Positions 1 to 11,006 of a stretch of 64,000 nt of DNA are shown in pieces (within the stretch, counting starts at the first letter, position 1; every line of letters starts with the position of its first letter). The position numbers were made by a program, and so were the translations under genes. This stretch comes from Macrophomina tecta (Eukaryota > Ascomycota > Dothideomycetes > Botryosphaeriales > Botryosphaeriaceae): NCBI GenBank assembly GCA_024180945.1, contig JAKSGN010000007.1, positions 1,488,001-1,552,000 of the forward strand. Reading direction: 5' to 3'. The notes under the pieces are model-generated. The model was given only the letters and a program-made list of their open reading frames with translations, had not been told where the DNA came from and did no database searches.

Positions 1-1601
1 GGCGGTAATGAGATGGGCATAATACCCTGTATGGATAGGCGTCTCGTTTGGATTTCACCTTCAGGCTGAAGGGGTAGCACAGGATAAACCCCCCTGGAAG
101 TAGGCATTTCTTAGATTTATTTCCGCAAGGATCAATCCTACGCAGAGGCTGCCCAGCAACATCAGTAGGTCTGCATTTCCGGGCCTGTATCAGCTTCACC
201 TGGCCAATATCGCCAGAAAACATTTGATCGATCTTCTAGCATTCCTTCGAACACCGCCGTACTCTAGTCTTCAGGCCGGCCTTCTCATTAGGCATTAACT
301 CCGGGAACGCTCGGCTGATCCGCAGATTCACACGCATCTGCCGCGCATTCCATATTGCGAAAATTGGGGAATGCAAGGAATACGGCAGTTGAAGTCAAAC
401 TCCGAACTCTTCAGCTATTTTTGGTCTTGCCGCTACATGTGACACAGCACTCCCCAAACTCGCTCCACCAAAATGCACCACCACCCCCCACGAAAGTCAA
501 ACCATCTCCGACAACCGGGTTACAAAGGGAAATGAATAAACGGCCCGGCTGCCGTCCCGCCGGACGAAAATCCTTCGCGCATCCTTCAGCTGTCAGAAAA
601 ATTTCCTTCCCCCCACCCCCCCAAATCCACCACCGTTTTCCCTCTCATTTGTCTTTCGGCGCGCCACACAGGTCGAAGGGCGGAAAATTCGCGCAATTTA
701 AGCACGACAGTCATGAGGCGTAGGGCTGGATCCTTTTTCCGCACTTCAGCCCTGTCTCGACACGGCGCGCATAAAGGAAAATAAATTTTAAAAAAGCCAC
801 ATACCGGCGAAAGAATCCAGTTCACCGAAGGCACACTGCCGCGGAGACGTGCCGTTGCGGATTTTTTCCGTGTTACGTGCGGTCGGCGCTATTCGCCTGT
901 TTTTGCTGCAATGCGCGCGGTTGGCACTTCCTTGTCTCTTCTGCATGCCTTTCTGAGTAAGGCGCATGCATCCTGCACTGGTGGTAACAGTCTGCGACCA
1001 TGCTTCTAGAACTGGGCATCCCCTTTCAGCTCCCTTCTGATTGGCTACGCCGCCAAGAAGTCCCCTGGATTTGATTTCGTCCTCGCTCATGCACTAGGAA
1101 GTGGGAAAGGGTGGTACCGAGGTCTGGAGCACGCCATGCAGGCGAGTCTCGGGCCGCGAATTCGGGATTGAGGGTAGCTTTTTTTTTTTTCGGCCCCCTC
1201 ACATGAGCCCCGAATTCCTGATTGGCCCTAACGCGGGGGCGGTTTTACTGCTTCGTTTGATGGGCTGGACTGTCTTGGAAGTTCTATATGGTGGGTTTGA
1301 GTGATCAGCTCGGCGAGACTTTCCTTACCGCGGGACAGGAATGCAGGCTATCTTGGAATTGTGTTGATGGCATCTCGCTTCCGTGCCCCTTTCTCTGATG
1401 AGAGCAGTGAGAGAACTCGATAGATTCACAGATGCATTCACTGTTGCGAAGCTGTCCCGATGAAAGCAGACTAACCACAGAGGCTGGCTGCATGCATTGT
1501 GTTTTGTTTTATGAGGCCAACAATGAAGCTGACTAGGTTTCGAAGTGAATAGTGAAAGCGCGCCTTATCTGCGTCTCTTTGTCTCTTCGCTCTCCCCTTT
1601 C
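1..1601. other. intergenic, no gene seen
   Basis: No open frame here has a recognisable protein or plausible exon structure; the longest frames overlap each other on both strands and are of low complexity. The only sequence features noted are a T12 tract at 1179-1190 and a C-rich stretch near 610-630. It may hold the promoter or tail of a gene lying outside the window. Confidence 0.5.
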
Positions 1602-2307
1602 CTACGAAATCTCGACGAAGAAGCCCATCGGACAGCCAGGGCCAGTGCTCTGAGTGAACTCAAAGGTGGTATCAGCGCTACACAGGCTACCGCTGACCGT
1701 CGTCGACTTGGACGGGTCCGGCACGCCGCAGGGACCAGAGAAGATGGTGTACGCGTTGCCGGGCAGGACCTCGGGAGGGCTGGGCGGGCCTGCGCGGCAG
1801 AAAAGAAACAAAATCAGCACACGAATCTACCGCTGCGTCCAGGCCGCTGTCGAAGGAAAGCGTTCTAGTACGGGAAAAGAGGGTACACTTACTGGGACCA
1901 GGCGCCGGCTGGTGGTTGTAAGTCGTCGTGTCATCCGCGCCCACGCCCGTCGCGTAGCCGGTGAAGGTGAAGTGGCCCGGCCCGGAGAAGCTGTACCTCT
2001 GCTTGGCCTGCTTCTTGGTCGGGAACAGGAACTTGAGCGTACAAGTCTTGCCCGCGGCCGACGGTGGCAGCACGAGGTTGGTGATGAAGCACAGGTCGTT
2101 CGGCGTGATCTTGGCGTGCAGGGAGGGCGCGTAGTGCTTGTTGGGCTTCTTGGCGCTGATCTCGTAGAAGGCAGATGCCGACACATAAGAGCCTTCGGCG
2201 GGAAGGTTGCCGTTGACAGGACAGTCGCATTCCTCCTCATTGGAGGCGCTAGGGATGGCCGTGGCCATGGTGAGGCCGAAGAGGGTGAGGAGGGGGAGGA
2301 ACTTCAT
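1602..2307 (-). CDS. small secreted But2-like protein
   Basis: Two exons, 2307-1893 and 1789-1602, give 200 aa; the intron has donor GTAAGT and acceptor GCGCAG and the phases match. The start is the ATG before a typical signal peptide (MKFLPLLTLFGLTMATAIPS, cleavage about residue 18-20). The mature part is beta-rich, with Cys residues in an N-terminal CDCP motif, a central LCFITNLVLPPSA segment and a C-terminal pair (GSLCSADTTFEF, GPGCPMGFF). This layout resembles fungal secreted proteins carrying the ubiquitin 3 binding protein But2 C-terminal domain; the family call rests on overall pattern, not on a profile search. No catalytic residues are evident. The product is probably an extracellular or wall-associated protein of unknown role. 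A TATA box lies about 60 nt upstream. Confidence 0.72.
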
Positions 2308-2361
2308 GATTGTGGTGTTGGGCAGTTTTTTGCTGTTTGATGGAAGAGGTGCGAAGGGAAT

Positions 2362-2368
2362 TTTTATA
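2362..2368 (-). promoter_or_regulatory. TATA box of the But2-like gene
   Basis: On the minus strand the sequence TATAAAA sits about 55-61 nt upstream of the ATG, with a second TATATAAAG-like site near 2453-2462. The short distance implies a short 5' leader. Confidence 0.5.
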
Positions 2369-4621
2369 TGTCCCGCCTGAGTTTTGAGTTCTCTCTGGCT
2401 TCTGGCGGTGGGAAGGTGCTGGAGACACGGAAAGGCAGCTCCATGCTCTACCCCTTTATATATCTGCCTTCTATAACCTTTGACATATTTGGTAGTGGAC
2501 TAATGCAAGACCAAGATCGATCCTAGAAACTCCTCCAGCGTATCATCAGGAACGGACGGCACGCGATACTCACGGTCTGTGTCATACGTTAGCTACGGCA
2601 AGAAAAGCGTAAGCACAGCAATGGAGTCAGCACAAAAGAGATGAAGCGGCGCAACCGAAATTTCCTTTTCAGGGCAAAAACAATAGAAGCGGCTCGGCAA
2701 TATCTAGTGAGCTTTACTGATTCGAGAGTTAACCAGGTCCTCGCGCTGACGGGAGACGCAGGAACAATGTTTGTGGGGTAGTTGTTTTTTGTCAGCGGTG
2801 CCGATTAGCTCCCAGAAAGCCATCGGGTCCCCGCCGCCATTCCCGGAAGCTAAACGAGGCGGATTCAAGCCTTTTTCTGGTCATCTTTCCAACCAGCGGT
2901 CCAGGCTCCCGTATATGAAATTCAGAGATGATGCGGGAGAGCACAAGGTTTAAGCTACCCCTCAAAGCTCTTCAGCCGCAACGCTACATCCGAAGTGGTC
3001 TGCGTCTTCCAACCAACAGCACGCACGGACGCCTGTGCAGAAGGTTCTGCATCAGCTTACTGTGCGTTAGACCGCTTACATGGCCCAGAGAGACATCGCA
3101 TAACTTTTATTTCCTCGTAGTCGAATGTAAGCTCCAAGCGCAGAAGCCATTTTTTCAGCCATGGTTGCATGCAAGGGTGAACCCTTGTAAGGCCTCGGTT
3201 ACTCTTTCCGGCACATAAATACCAATGTGACTGCATTTGTAAATAAGCTCTGCGAGCTTTAGCTGCTCGGAGATCAAAACCTCGCGTTGACGACAAAATA
3301 AAGGGTCACTAAGCCACCTTGTGTGAATGACGTCAACATACAATAATCCATCTCCTAATACACTGTCATTACATTCCTTTGACTGATAACTAGCAGTGTT
3401 TCTTATAGATGCAGAGAGGTGCGTGCGCGGGGTACAGAAAGCGAGGGCGTGCATATATATACGAACCTCACGCGGTTTAACTGGCGCAGCATCCTGCATT
3501 CTCCGAGACAAACATGGCCATTTATTCAATGTGCTTTGGGCAAGTCACGCCACGTTCCCAATATTCCCTTTTTCTCAGCCGTGGCTTTTGTCATTCCGAC
3601 TTGGATGACAGATGATCAGGCGGCGCGATAATATAGGGAATACGAATGAGCACAAATGACCGCATTTCTTATGTGCCTTGGAAATTTCTCTTAGTACGAT
3701 CAGCTCACCCACGTGGTTCCGGGGTACATTTTCCAAGGAACCGTGATCCACAAGGCTCCGAATCCGTCGTCGTGGAAAGTGCTGACAGGCCATCGGGACA
3801 GAATCCCGCTCCCGTGTCCTTTCCACCAACCAGGCGTTTTCACACCCATTCAAGAATCCCCCAAACAGTTTATATTCGCACGAATTTAGCGCACGGCGGC
3901 TTCCCTAAACGTCACCATACTCTCTCGCCCTGCTGACTAATGTCAGACTGCATCGGAGAAACCGCGCTCCGTGAGCCGAGCCGCAACACAAAATTTGCCT
4001 CCCAGCTCAACCACCTCCGTTCTTTTGTACACCTCTCATCCCATCTTTTCCTGCTCACCGCAACAACAGACCACAGGCAGTCCTGTCCACTACCATCACT
4101 GGTTAGCGGCTGCCATTCGCACGCTACCATCCGCCGCTGCCAGCCGCATCTTGCGCCTTGTGTTTAAACGTTTAGAACTCAACCTGTGATGCGGCTGGCA
4201 GTAGGGCTTGTAAAGGTATGTTCAGCTAACCCCGATCCAATCCACTGTGACGGTGGATATCCCGACGATTCAAATGATGATTTGCGTTTTCCAAATATGT
4301 TTCAACCCCATATGATCAAGATTGATTAGAATTGGCGCACTTGAAACTCTGATCCGGATCTCTACCCTCATTATGACTGAAAGGATTAGTCGAGCACTTT
4401 ACTGACTTGCTCAAAGTACTTGTAGGCTTTTCATCTGCAGGGTGCCGGTGCATTGAATGCCGCATTCGGCGGCATTGGGTGTTTGGTTGGATTGATGCGG
4501 AGTGTATGGGCGCAGCCACGATACCCACATTCATGTAGCAATGTATCGAAGTCTATCTGCATAATCACTATTCAACATCGCCCGTGATGCAGTCCATCAT
4601 CCGAGACCTCACCCTTCCCAC
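2369..4621. other. intergenic, 2.2 kb without a gene
   Basis: Only frames under 125 codons, overlapping on both strands and without family motifs. The one structured element seen is the 14-bp inverted repeat at 4137-4201, listed separately. A non-coding transcript cannot be excluded. Confidence 0.5.
4137..4201. repeat. perfect 14-bp inverted repeat (stem-loop)
   Basis: The arm CTGCCAGCCGCATC (4137-4150) is repeated exactly as its reverse complement at 4188-4201, with a 37-nt loop containing GTTTAAACGTTTAGAAC. Outside the arms the match stops at once. It could be a MITE remnant, a protein-binding palindrome or the hairpin of a non-coding RNA; nothing decides between them. Confidence 0.6.
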
Positions 4622-6484
4622 CTACCCATCATCCTCATCAGTCTCATCTTGCGTCTGTGTCTGCGACCACGGGGGCGGGGGCGGCAGGGAATAATCCGCC
4701 ATATCCGATGAAAGCAGCTGCGTCGCCGTCACCACCATCTCCCCGTCCACCACCCGCACCGCCCTCCCGCTCCGACGCCCTTCCTTTCTCGCCACAGGCG
4801 CCGGCGACGACGGCGCCGCCTCTCCCTGCGAATCTGGCACGCGCTGCTGATCCTCCTCCACAGGCGAGTCCTGCGTCGTGACGTCCTGCGTCGAGGTCTG
4901 CGATTGCGAGGGAAGCTGTGTTTGGACTTGCGGTCGCAGGATGATCTGTTTGAGATGGAGCTGGGTGGGCTGGGAGGCAGGGAGGGTGTAGTAGGTATCG
5001 TATGCTGGGGAGGAGGGGATGTGCGTGCAGGTTGTGTCTTGCGTGGGGCTGGTCTGGGAGAGGCGGATGGGCGAGGGCGGGTAGTTCGAAGTGGCGGCGT
5101 GGTGCTGTGTTGGTTGCGGTGCAGCAGTCTGGTCTCGTGCCGTAGGCCAGGGATCCTGCGTTTGAGGCTCCTGTTTGATCGTGCGTTGTGTCGCGTCGCT
5201 GAGGGGCTCCGGTTCCGGCTGCTGGTTTCCCCTATGGCATGGGTCGTTGTGTCGAGGTCCAGGCACTTTTGTTGTGTCTTCGTCGAAGTTGGAGGATCTA
5301 TTGGCGGACCTTTCTAGGAGAACTTCCTCACCCCGTTCCCCTTCTTCATCTTCATTGTTCTCGGCTATCTCTGCGGGAGCGGCTGCGTTCGGTTCTGCTG
5401 TTGCCCGCGCGGACGTGCGGTTGAAGTTGATGCGGCGGATGTAGGCCTGCGTTTCCTGGCCGATGTCTATTCCCGCCACGGCTTCGGCGACGTTGTCTTC
5501 CTCTCCGTCCTCAGTTTCGCCCTCGTCCTCGGAATCTCCTATGACGCTGGGTCCTCGGCAGCGCGATTGCATTGCCGGCCCAGAACTGGTGGGCTGCTCC
5601 TGGAACGCCACTCTGCTCCGAACGCTCCTGTTCCTGGATAATGGAGTGCCCTTTCTTGGCCTCGAGGGAGTGTCCAGTACACTGTGGGGATTTGCAGAAA
5701 GAGGTTGAAGTGGCGATCTCAATAAGCGCCGGCGCTCATGCGTGTGGATGGCCGATAATGGTGTTACTGGCGGGGATTGGGAGGACGGAACTTCCTGCCG
5801 GCGCACTTTCCGCGGCGTGCGCGGTTGCTCTTCAGGTTCTCTGCTATCCGCAGATGGTTTGTTCAGTGTTCTGATGCCTTGGTCCTTTGATCCGTGCATT
5901 TCTCCTGCCCCATGGACTGGATGGTCCAGCGCCGCGTCCTCAATCTCTTCTTTCACCACTGGCCTGATGTCTTCGCCATCAGAGAACCCTTCGAACTCGT
6001 CATCCGAAACTGGAATTGCGCTAGATCTTCTGGACGATTCCCGCTCTGCTTCCTCGTCCCGCGCATCATCACTCCTGGAAGATTCCGCGGCGTCCATCTC
6101 CTCGTCGTCATCTTGACCGCTCGCTTCGCTCTTATCCTCATCTTCGTCGCTGTCCGACGGTGGGATAGTCGAGACCCACCCGATCTGGGTGAGAGTATTC
6201 TGCGATTCCGTCTTCCCGGGTAGAGCTGTGATGCGTCGTGCCCTCTTCTTCGGCCGCGGCTCCTCAAATTCATCTTCCGAATCCTGAATGGTAGCGCCGT
6301 GTAAAGGTGTCCCTCGCTCAATCTGGGTGAGTGTGATCTGCTTTCGCTGCCTGCCAGTCGACAGCGGTGGTTGAGAAACTACGCGCCGTCTCGGCGCTCT
6401 GAAATGCTTCTGTCGAGGGGCCGGGTGGCCGGGGTAGTAGACGTTGTCGTCTGCGCCAGCGCTTTTCGGTACGCGAGGTGGCAT
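4622..6484 (-). CDS. acidic, disordered nuclear-type protein (620 aa), unknown function
   Basis: A single-exon frame of 620 codons starting at MPPRVPKSAGADD. The frame stays open 130 codons upstream, but that part is basic and unlike the rest, so the internal ATG is preferred. No enzymatic domain is recognised. Visible features: two copies of a TLTQI motif (residues about 50 and 90); a basic nuclear-localisation-like cluster PRPKKRARR (about 75); long Asp/Glu/Ser runs; repeated acidic patches of the type IQDSEDEFEE, IPVSDDEFEG and VIGDSEDEGE, which resemble SUMO-interacting motifs; VPSSQSPPVTPLS and VPDSQ motifs; and a Gln/Pro-rich C-terminal third ending in TQTQDETDEDDG. This composition is typical of chromatin or DNA-repair scaffolds in fungi, but that is inference only. 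Confidence 0.7.
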   Translation of the reverse strand: MPPRVPKSAGADDNVYYPGHPAPRQKHFRAPRRRVVSQPPLSTGRQRKQITLTQIERGTPLHGATIQDSEDEFEEPRPKKRARRITALPGKTESQNTLTQIGWVSTIPPSDSDEDEDKSEASGQDDDEEMDAAESSRSDDARDEEAERESSRRSSAIPVSDDEFEGFSDGEDIRPVVKEEIEDAALDHPVHGAGEMHGSKDQGIRTLNKPSADSREPEEQPRTPRKVRRQEVPSSQSPPVTPLSAIHTHERRRLLRSPLQPLSANPHSVLDTPSRPRKGTPLSRNRSVRSRVAFQEQPTSSGPAMQSRCRGPSVIGDSEDEGETEDGEEDNVAEAVAGIDIGQETQAYIRRINFNRTSARATAEPNAAAPAEIAENNEDEEGERGEEVLLERSANRSSNFDEDTTKVPGPRHNDPCHRGNQQPEPEPLSDATQRTIKQEPQTQDPWPTARDQTAAPQPTQHHAATSNYPPSPIRLSQTSPTQDTTCTHIPSSPAYDTYYTLPASQPTQLHLKQIILRPQVQTQLPSQSQTSTQDVTTQDSPVEEDQQRVPDSQGEAAPSSPAPVARKEGRRSGRAVRVVDGEMVVTATQLLSSDMADYSLPPPPPWSQTQTQDETDEDDG

Positions 6485-7797
6485 GCTAAGTGGTAGCGGT
6501 AGTGCCAGAAATGAGCTGTGGGCGGACAGGGACAAGAGCGTGTGGGCGAGAGGCCAAACGGTATGATTGCAGCTCGAGATCCCGCGTCGCGCGAAGACGC
6601 GTCGACGCGTCAGGGTCCGTGCACGCTTCCCACCACACCTCCGCAGTGCTTGGCCAAGTTGGCGGGCTCGAAGAATTTTAAAATATACACGCCGCGACAG
6701 CCGACTGCTTTTGTGGCGCCTTGCAGGTGTTTGAAGGCTTGCTGGTGCTGTATTAGGACGGCGACGCCAATTGCTGATGCGGTGCAAGCAGGGCATGTCG
6801 TGAAGGCCTCGGGGGTGTCGGAGGATGGGGCAGACAGGCCTGTGGGAAGAGGGTTCAGTGGTTGAGCTGATCACCCGATGGAACGGAAAGCGAGAGTCCT
6901 TCAGCTAGCTTTTGTCTTCCAGCTTTGGACTCACTTCAACGCTTTTATTTTGTGTTGTGAGCCGTAGGTTTGTCACTTTACGGGTCACAGACATGAGGGA
7001 GACGACTCATCAATAAGCCGAGCGGAGATTTTGGCCGAATGCCAGATGAATACTCCAGCGTGACAGGCATTGCATTCAGAGACGGCCACCAGGCTCTTCG
7101 GAATGCGGAACAGAAAGAAATTTCCCCAGTTTGCCAGTAGGCTAGGCAACATTTTATACAAAAATGGGGCACAGAGCTGACTTATGTCTGAAGGAGGTGT
7201 ACATAGCTGGGGCGGATTCTTCCGTTGAGCTTGTTTGAAGGCGAACATGCGTGTAGCAGTAGATAGTCCAAATGAGAATGTCCAAGTGTAGTATAGCGGC
7301 TCCTGGCCCTTTTTAGATAGTCTGTAGTTTCACCAAGGCCCTCTGAGGGACAACCATTGAGTTCAAACATAGCTGGACTCTGTTATAGATAGTAAACAGG
7401 CCTAGCGCCTTGTCAGCGGTAGCTAGCTACTTTCCTTTCAGCAGGTACTACTACTACTTGACACCAGACAATACAATCAGACTTGCTTTCACTTTGCTTT
7501 TCCTTCGTTTCGGCACGGCGCCTTAACAAACTCTCCGTGTCCTGCATTGTTGGTACTTTATACAGCACCTGACAATAATACTTCAGAGCCGTCAACGGTC
7601 AATGGGCCACTCCGCGGAAGCTTAAGGATCTCCTTTCATGTAACCGTTTTGTTGTTAGGTAAGGCAGTAAACCCTTTGCAATGATCTTCACAGCCCTAAG
7701 CTAACCGAATCCGTCTTCGCTCAAGCCTCTGGGAGCGCCGGGAGCACATGAATATTCGCTAAGATCAGTCAACAACTGAACGCCGAGGGTATGGATG
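6485..7797. other. intergenic, 1.3 kb
   Basis: Holds the presumed 5' leader and promoter of the acidic nuclear protein and the 3' side of the NmrA-like gene. No supportable gene; all frames are short and overlapping. Confidence 0.5.
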
Positions 7798-8877
7798 TCA
7801 ATCAAAGTTCAGCTCCTTCCGTATGGTGTCTCGCATGTCTTCCTTATCCAGTCCGAGAAGCTCATTGGCACTATCCTCCTCCTTCAGGAAGCCGGTGGAT
7901 CCGTCTGAGAAAAAGTAGTGCCGGAGATAGAACATAAAGTAGCTGAAGTCTCCTTTGCCTTTCTTTTGGTCACCAAGCTTATCTAGATCTTCACTGCTGA
8001 TGCGCTCGACCTGCCACTTCTGGCCCGACTCGGCCTCGAGAAGCTGCAGGATCTCGTTTTGTGTTGTCGTGAAGGACGAAACGGAGATGAGTTTATTGGC
8101 GGTCTCGTCTGGATGAGTGAGTATAGAGGCGATCGTCTGGCCGACAGCTTGCAGGTTTGTAGTGGAGAAAGGCTGGTTACCGGAAGCGACGATGGTGGCC
8201 TTGTGGTTCAAGAGGTCGAAGCCCAGAAAGCCGGTTGAGAGGCCCTACAAACGGATAGTCAGCATTGTCTCTCCGCCATGGCATTGTATCCGCCTTTTAT
8301 TGTTATCTGAGGTCCCTGAAGATCTGGGGCCGGTCAAGCGGAAGGGGACTCGCCCAGTCAAAAAGGAGATTGTTCACCACGCTCGTCCAGGAGAACCATT
8401 TGTGTTCTCGAGCCAATTGGTCAAGACGATTGAGCGTTTCCATCTTGGGGCCCAGCTCCTTCACGACCTTGTGGTTCGAATGCATGAAGTCTATCCCGAA
8501 ATCCGACGGGATGAACCGCTTGACTTTCGCGTCGATGACTGCCTCGATGAGGACGGTTTGCACCCCGACAGCCGCGGTACCAATGCATGAAACCACCGCA
8601 TCTTGTCCCCGGATGGCGGTGCTGAGTGACTCTTTCGAATTCAGATTCGCTTTAACGACCGAGACTCGGGCGGGGAATATGGATTTAGAATCTTTGCGTG
8701 TGATTGCTGTGACACTGAAGCCCTTGCTAAGGAGAGCGTCAACTACGGCAGTGCCCACAGAACCAGAGGCCTCTGAAGGTGTCAGTTTCCGGCCTCTTAT
8801 GGGAGGAGCGTGCATGCCTGGCACAGGATGTGACGTACACCGGCTACGGCAACCTTTTGAAGCGATTCCGAAGACAT
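7798..8877 (-). CDS. NmrA-like / isoflavone reductase family oxidoreductase
   Basis: Three exons (8877-8839, 8770-8354, 8244-7798) give 300 aa. The N-terminus reads KVAVAGASGSVGTAVVDALL, the glycine-rich NAD(P)H-binding turn of atypical short-chain dehydrogenases, followed by a typical FIPSDFGID segment and VVNNLLFDWGLSTGFLGFD. Length and motif order fit fungal NmrA-like/isoflavone-reductase-like enzymes (phenylcoumaran reductase superfamily), which reduce small aromatic or phenolic compounds or act as redox sensors; the substrate is unknown. Intron 1 is 68 nt and canonical. Intron 2 (8353-8245) appears to use a GC donor (TGG|GCGAGT) with a TAG acceptor, because only this keeps FDW-GLSTG in frame. 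A 13-codon first exon like this one is easily missed by automatic gene callers. Confidence 0.85.
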
Positions 8878-11006
8878 CTCCAGATGTTCTGATACCGGTT
8901 TTAAGCTAGCACGGCGATGTGTGAGCGAAGCTCTGTCTGAAGTTTCCGGATTGACCGACTAACCCGCCACGTCTTTGCAGTAAAACACCAGGGATTTGTT
9001 CGACAGTGCGTGTAGGCAGTGGCTTCCGTGGATTTCTAGGGGACCTTTGAGTCTTATCATAGATTTAAGGTCGCACAAAAAGCGAGTTATGCTCTTTTCA
9101 TGCGGTTGGATTCGATGTTTGAGTGACAATATGGAGTCACAGTTTTCTAATACTCTGCGGAAAACGATAAGCTACGTCGGTACACCAGGGCGTCACGCAA
9201 CGACCGGAGTTAAGATTGAACTAAGTTTTAAAGGCGAAGGATCCGGGGGGCCCAAAAAAATAAAAAAAGGCCGAGGAAGAACACGATAAAGGAATAGGCA
9301 ATCAGCGTGGAGCGAGGCGCGGATAGTTTGACTCAAGGTGGTGTGCTTGTGGTTACATTCGCCGGTTTTACCCCGGCCTCGGTCAACAAAACTATAAGAA
9401 CTCCCGGGCTAATGATGAAAGAGGAAAGGAGGGAAGACTGGAGTATATGCTACGAAAAGCTTGCATAGGCAGGGTCTGGATAAGACAAGCGGTGTGTTAC
9501 GGCGCAGTCTTCACGGGGTCAAGAAGTTAGGAAAGAAGACAAGCGGGGCGTAGGTGCAACCGCAGACGATTCCCTAAGCACGGGCCATACGGGTCACATG
9601 ACCCCCGGTTCAACCGTTCAAAGGCTTGGCGCTCTGAACTCATGAACCACCAGTTCAGACGTTCAACGGATCGACAGAATGAACCTCTGAACCACCAGAT
9701 TGTACACACTTTCCTACTATATATAAACCACACTCCTTAGATAGCTTTGACTTTCGTGGTCAACTTCAATAACAATTCAGCACATTGTTAGTAACACGGC
9801 CTTCGCACGCAGTGCTCAGTCTCATCACGTGTTCGACTTGCTCTCACCCTCTTCTTGTACCCACTCAAGGAAACCCTTCGACAGGTTTTTCTCCCTCTTT
9901 GGTGTTTGGATCCTTAGAGGCAGAGGCCCGTTTGTTACACGGTGGTCCAACACGAGTTGTTGCCCTTGATACTCGTAAATACGCGGTACAACTCGATACT
10001 TCATTAAGAAAAAGACGAAATAAGAGGACGATGGAGGAGTTTTAAAGTAGGAGAGCCAGGCTCGACCATCATTCGGTGGACTGTGGTCTCCATACACAGC
10101 CCGAAACTTTAGTAATCATTTTCGACCAAGGATAAACTAGGGGTAGTGAAGGCCCCCGCCTTTACACCTTATCAAGTACAACGCTTTATTTAGATACAAG
10201 CGAGAAGTTATTAGATTATCCGCTGCGAATAAGACACCTCGTACTAAGAAGGCCACAACGTAAGAACCCTGAAAGGGCGAGTCTGTTGCCTTGTCGCTCA
10301 CACCGGTATTGCAGCAGCCAAGGTAGTATTACCAGACAAGCACGCATACCCCAGATGTTTACATAGTGCCCTTCGGTGGCGGAAAGCCAAGTAGCGCAGT
10401 TTTCGCATGCCATTGACTTGCATCGCCCAGTTCGCAAAAGGTGGTTGATTCAGTGCGGGGACGGCGAAAGATGCGCTATACTGAGGGGGGGGCATTCTGG
10501 CCCAAGACGAAAGGGCCGGCTGGCGGACATGAGTCGAGTCTCGCAGGCACAGATGGCGATGTCAGATCAGGTGGGAGGGGGATACAAAGTAATGTATGGT
10601 GAGTTGGAGAGGCTCAGCCCGCTGAAGCGTAGACTCTAAGCCCAGAACGGCTAGTCCGGGCCGAGGGTACAGACGCAGGGCGCGAGTCTACCCCGCCATC
10701 TCTCGCTCTCAGCCCGCCCGTTGCGCCATCTTCCTGCTCTGGAAACACACATGCGGTTGGCCGCGCTCATCACGGCTTTTGACCGGGTCCGGACTCCCCC
10801 TCTCGGCTTGCGGGCCGCCACCATGGCCCTTGGTTCCGCATGACTCCCCCACATCCCGACCCCAACGCTCGGCAGCCACATGCTGCTGCACACCGACCGG
10901 GGAGCTTTGCGGCAATTGCGTCAGCCATCTTCGTAAATAACAAAAAGAACACCATGTCGTGCATCTTGCGCCCTGCCATTGCTCCGACCCATTCACTCTG
11001 TCAACT
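8878..11006. other. gene-poor 2.1 kb, possible retroelement debris
   Basis: No coding region can be supported. Between about 9590 and 9780 there are clustered GTTCAAC/GAACCACCAG motifs followed by a TATATATAAACC sequence, an arrangement that could be a decayed LTR, but no paired LTR, primer site or polyprotein frame was found. The last 150 bp before 11007 probably hold the hydrolase promoter. Confidence 0.4.
9643..9698 (+). repeat. direct repeats TGAACCACCAG
   Basis: The 11-mer TGAACCACCAG occurs at 9643-9653 and again at 9688-9698, 45 bp apart, surrounded by further GTTCA/TGAAC half-sites in both orientations (9608-9670). A TATATATAAACC box follows at about 9720. Confidence 0.5.

Noticed and set aside
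6485..6874. 130-codon in-frame N-terminal extension of the acidic nuclear protein
   Set aside because: Composition differs sharply (basic, Cys/His-rich) from the acidic body, and the internal ATG gives a natural start; treated as leader sequence.
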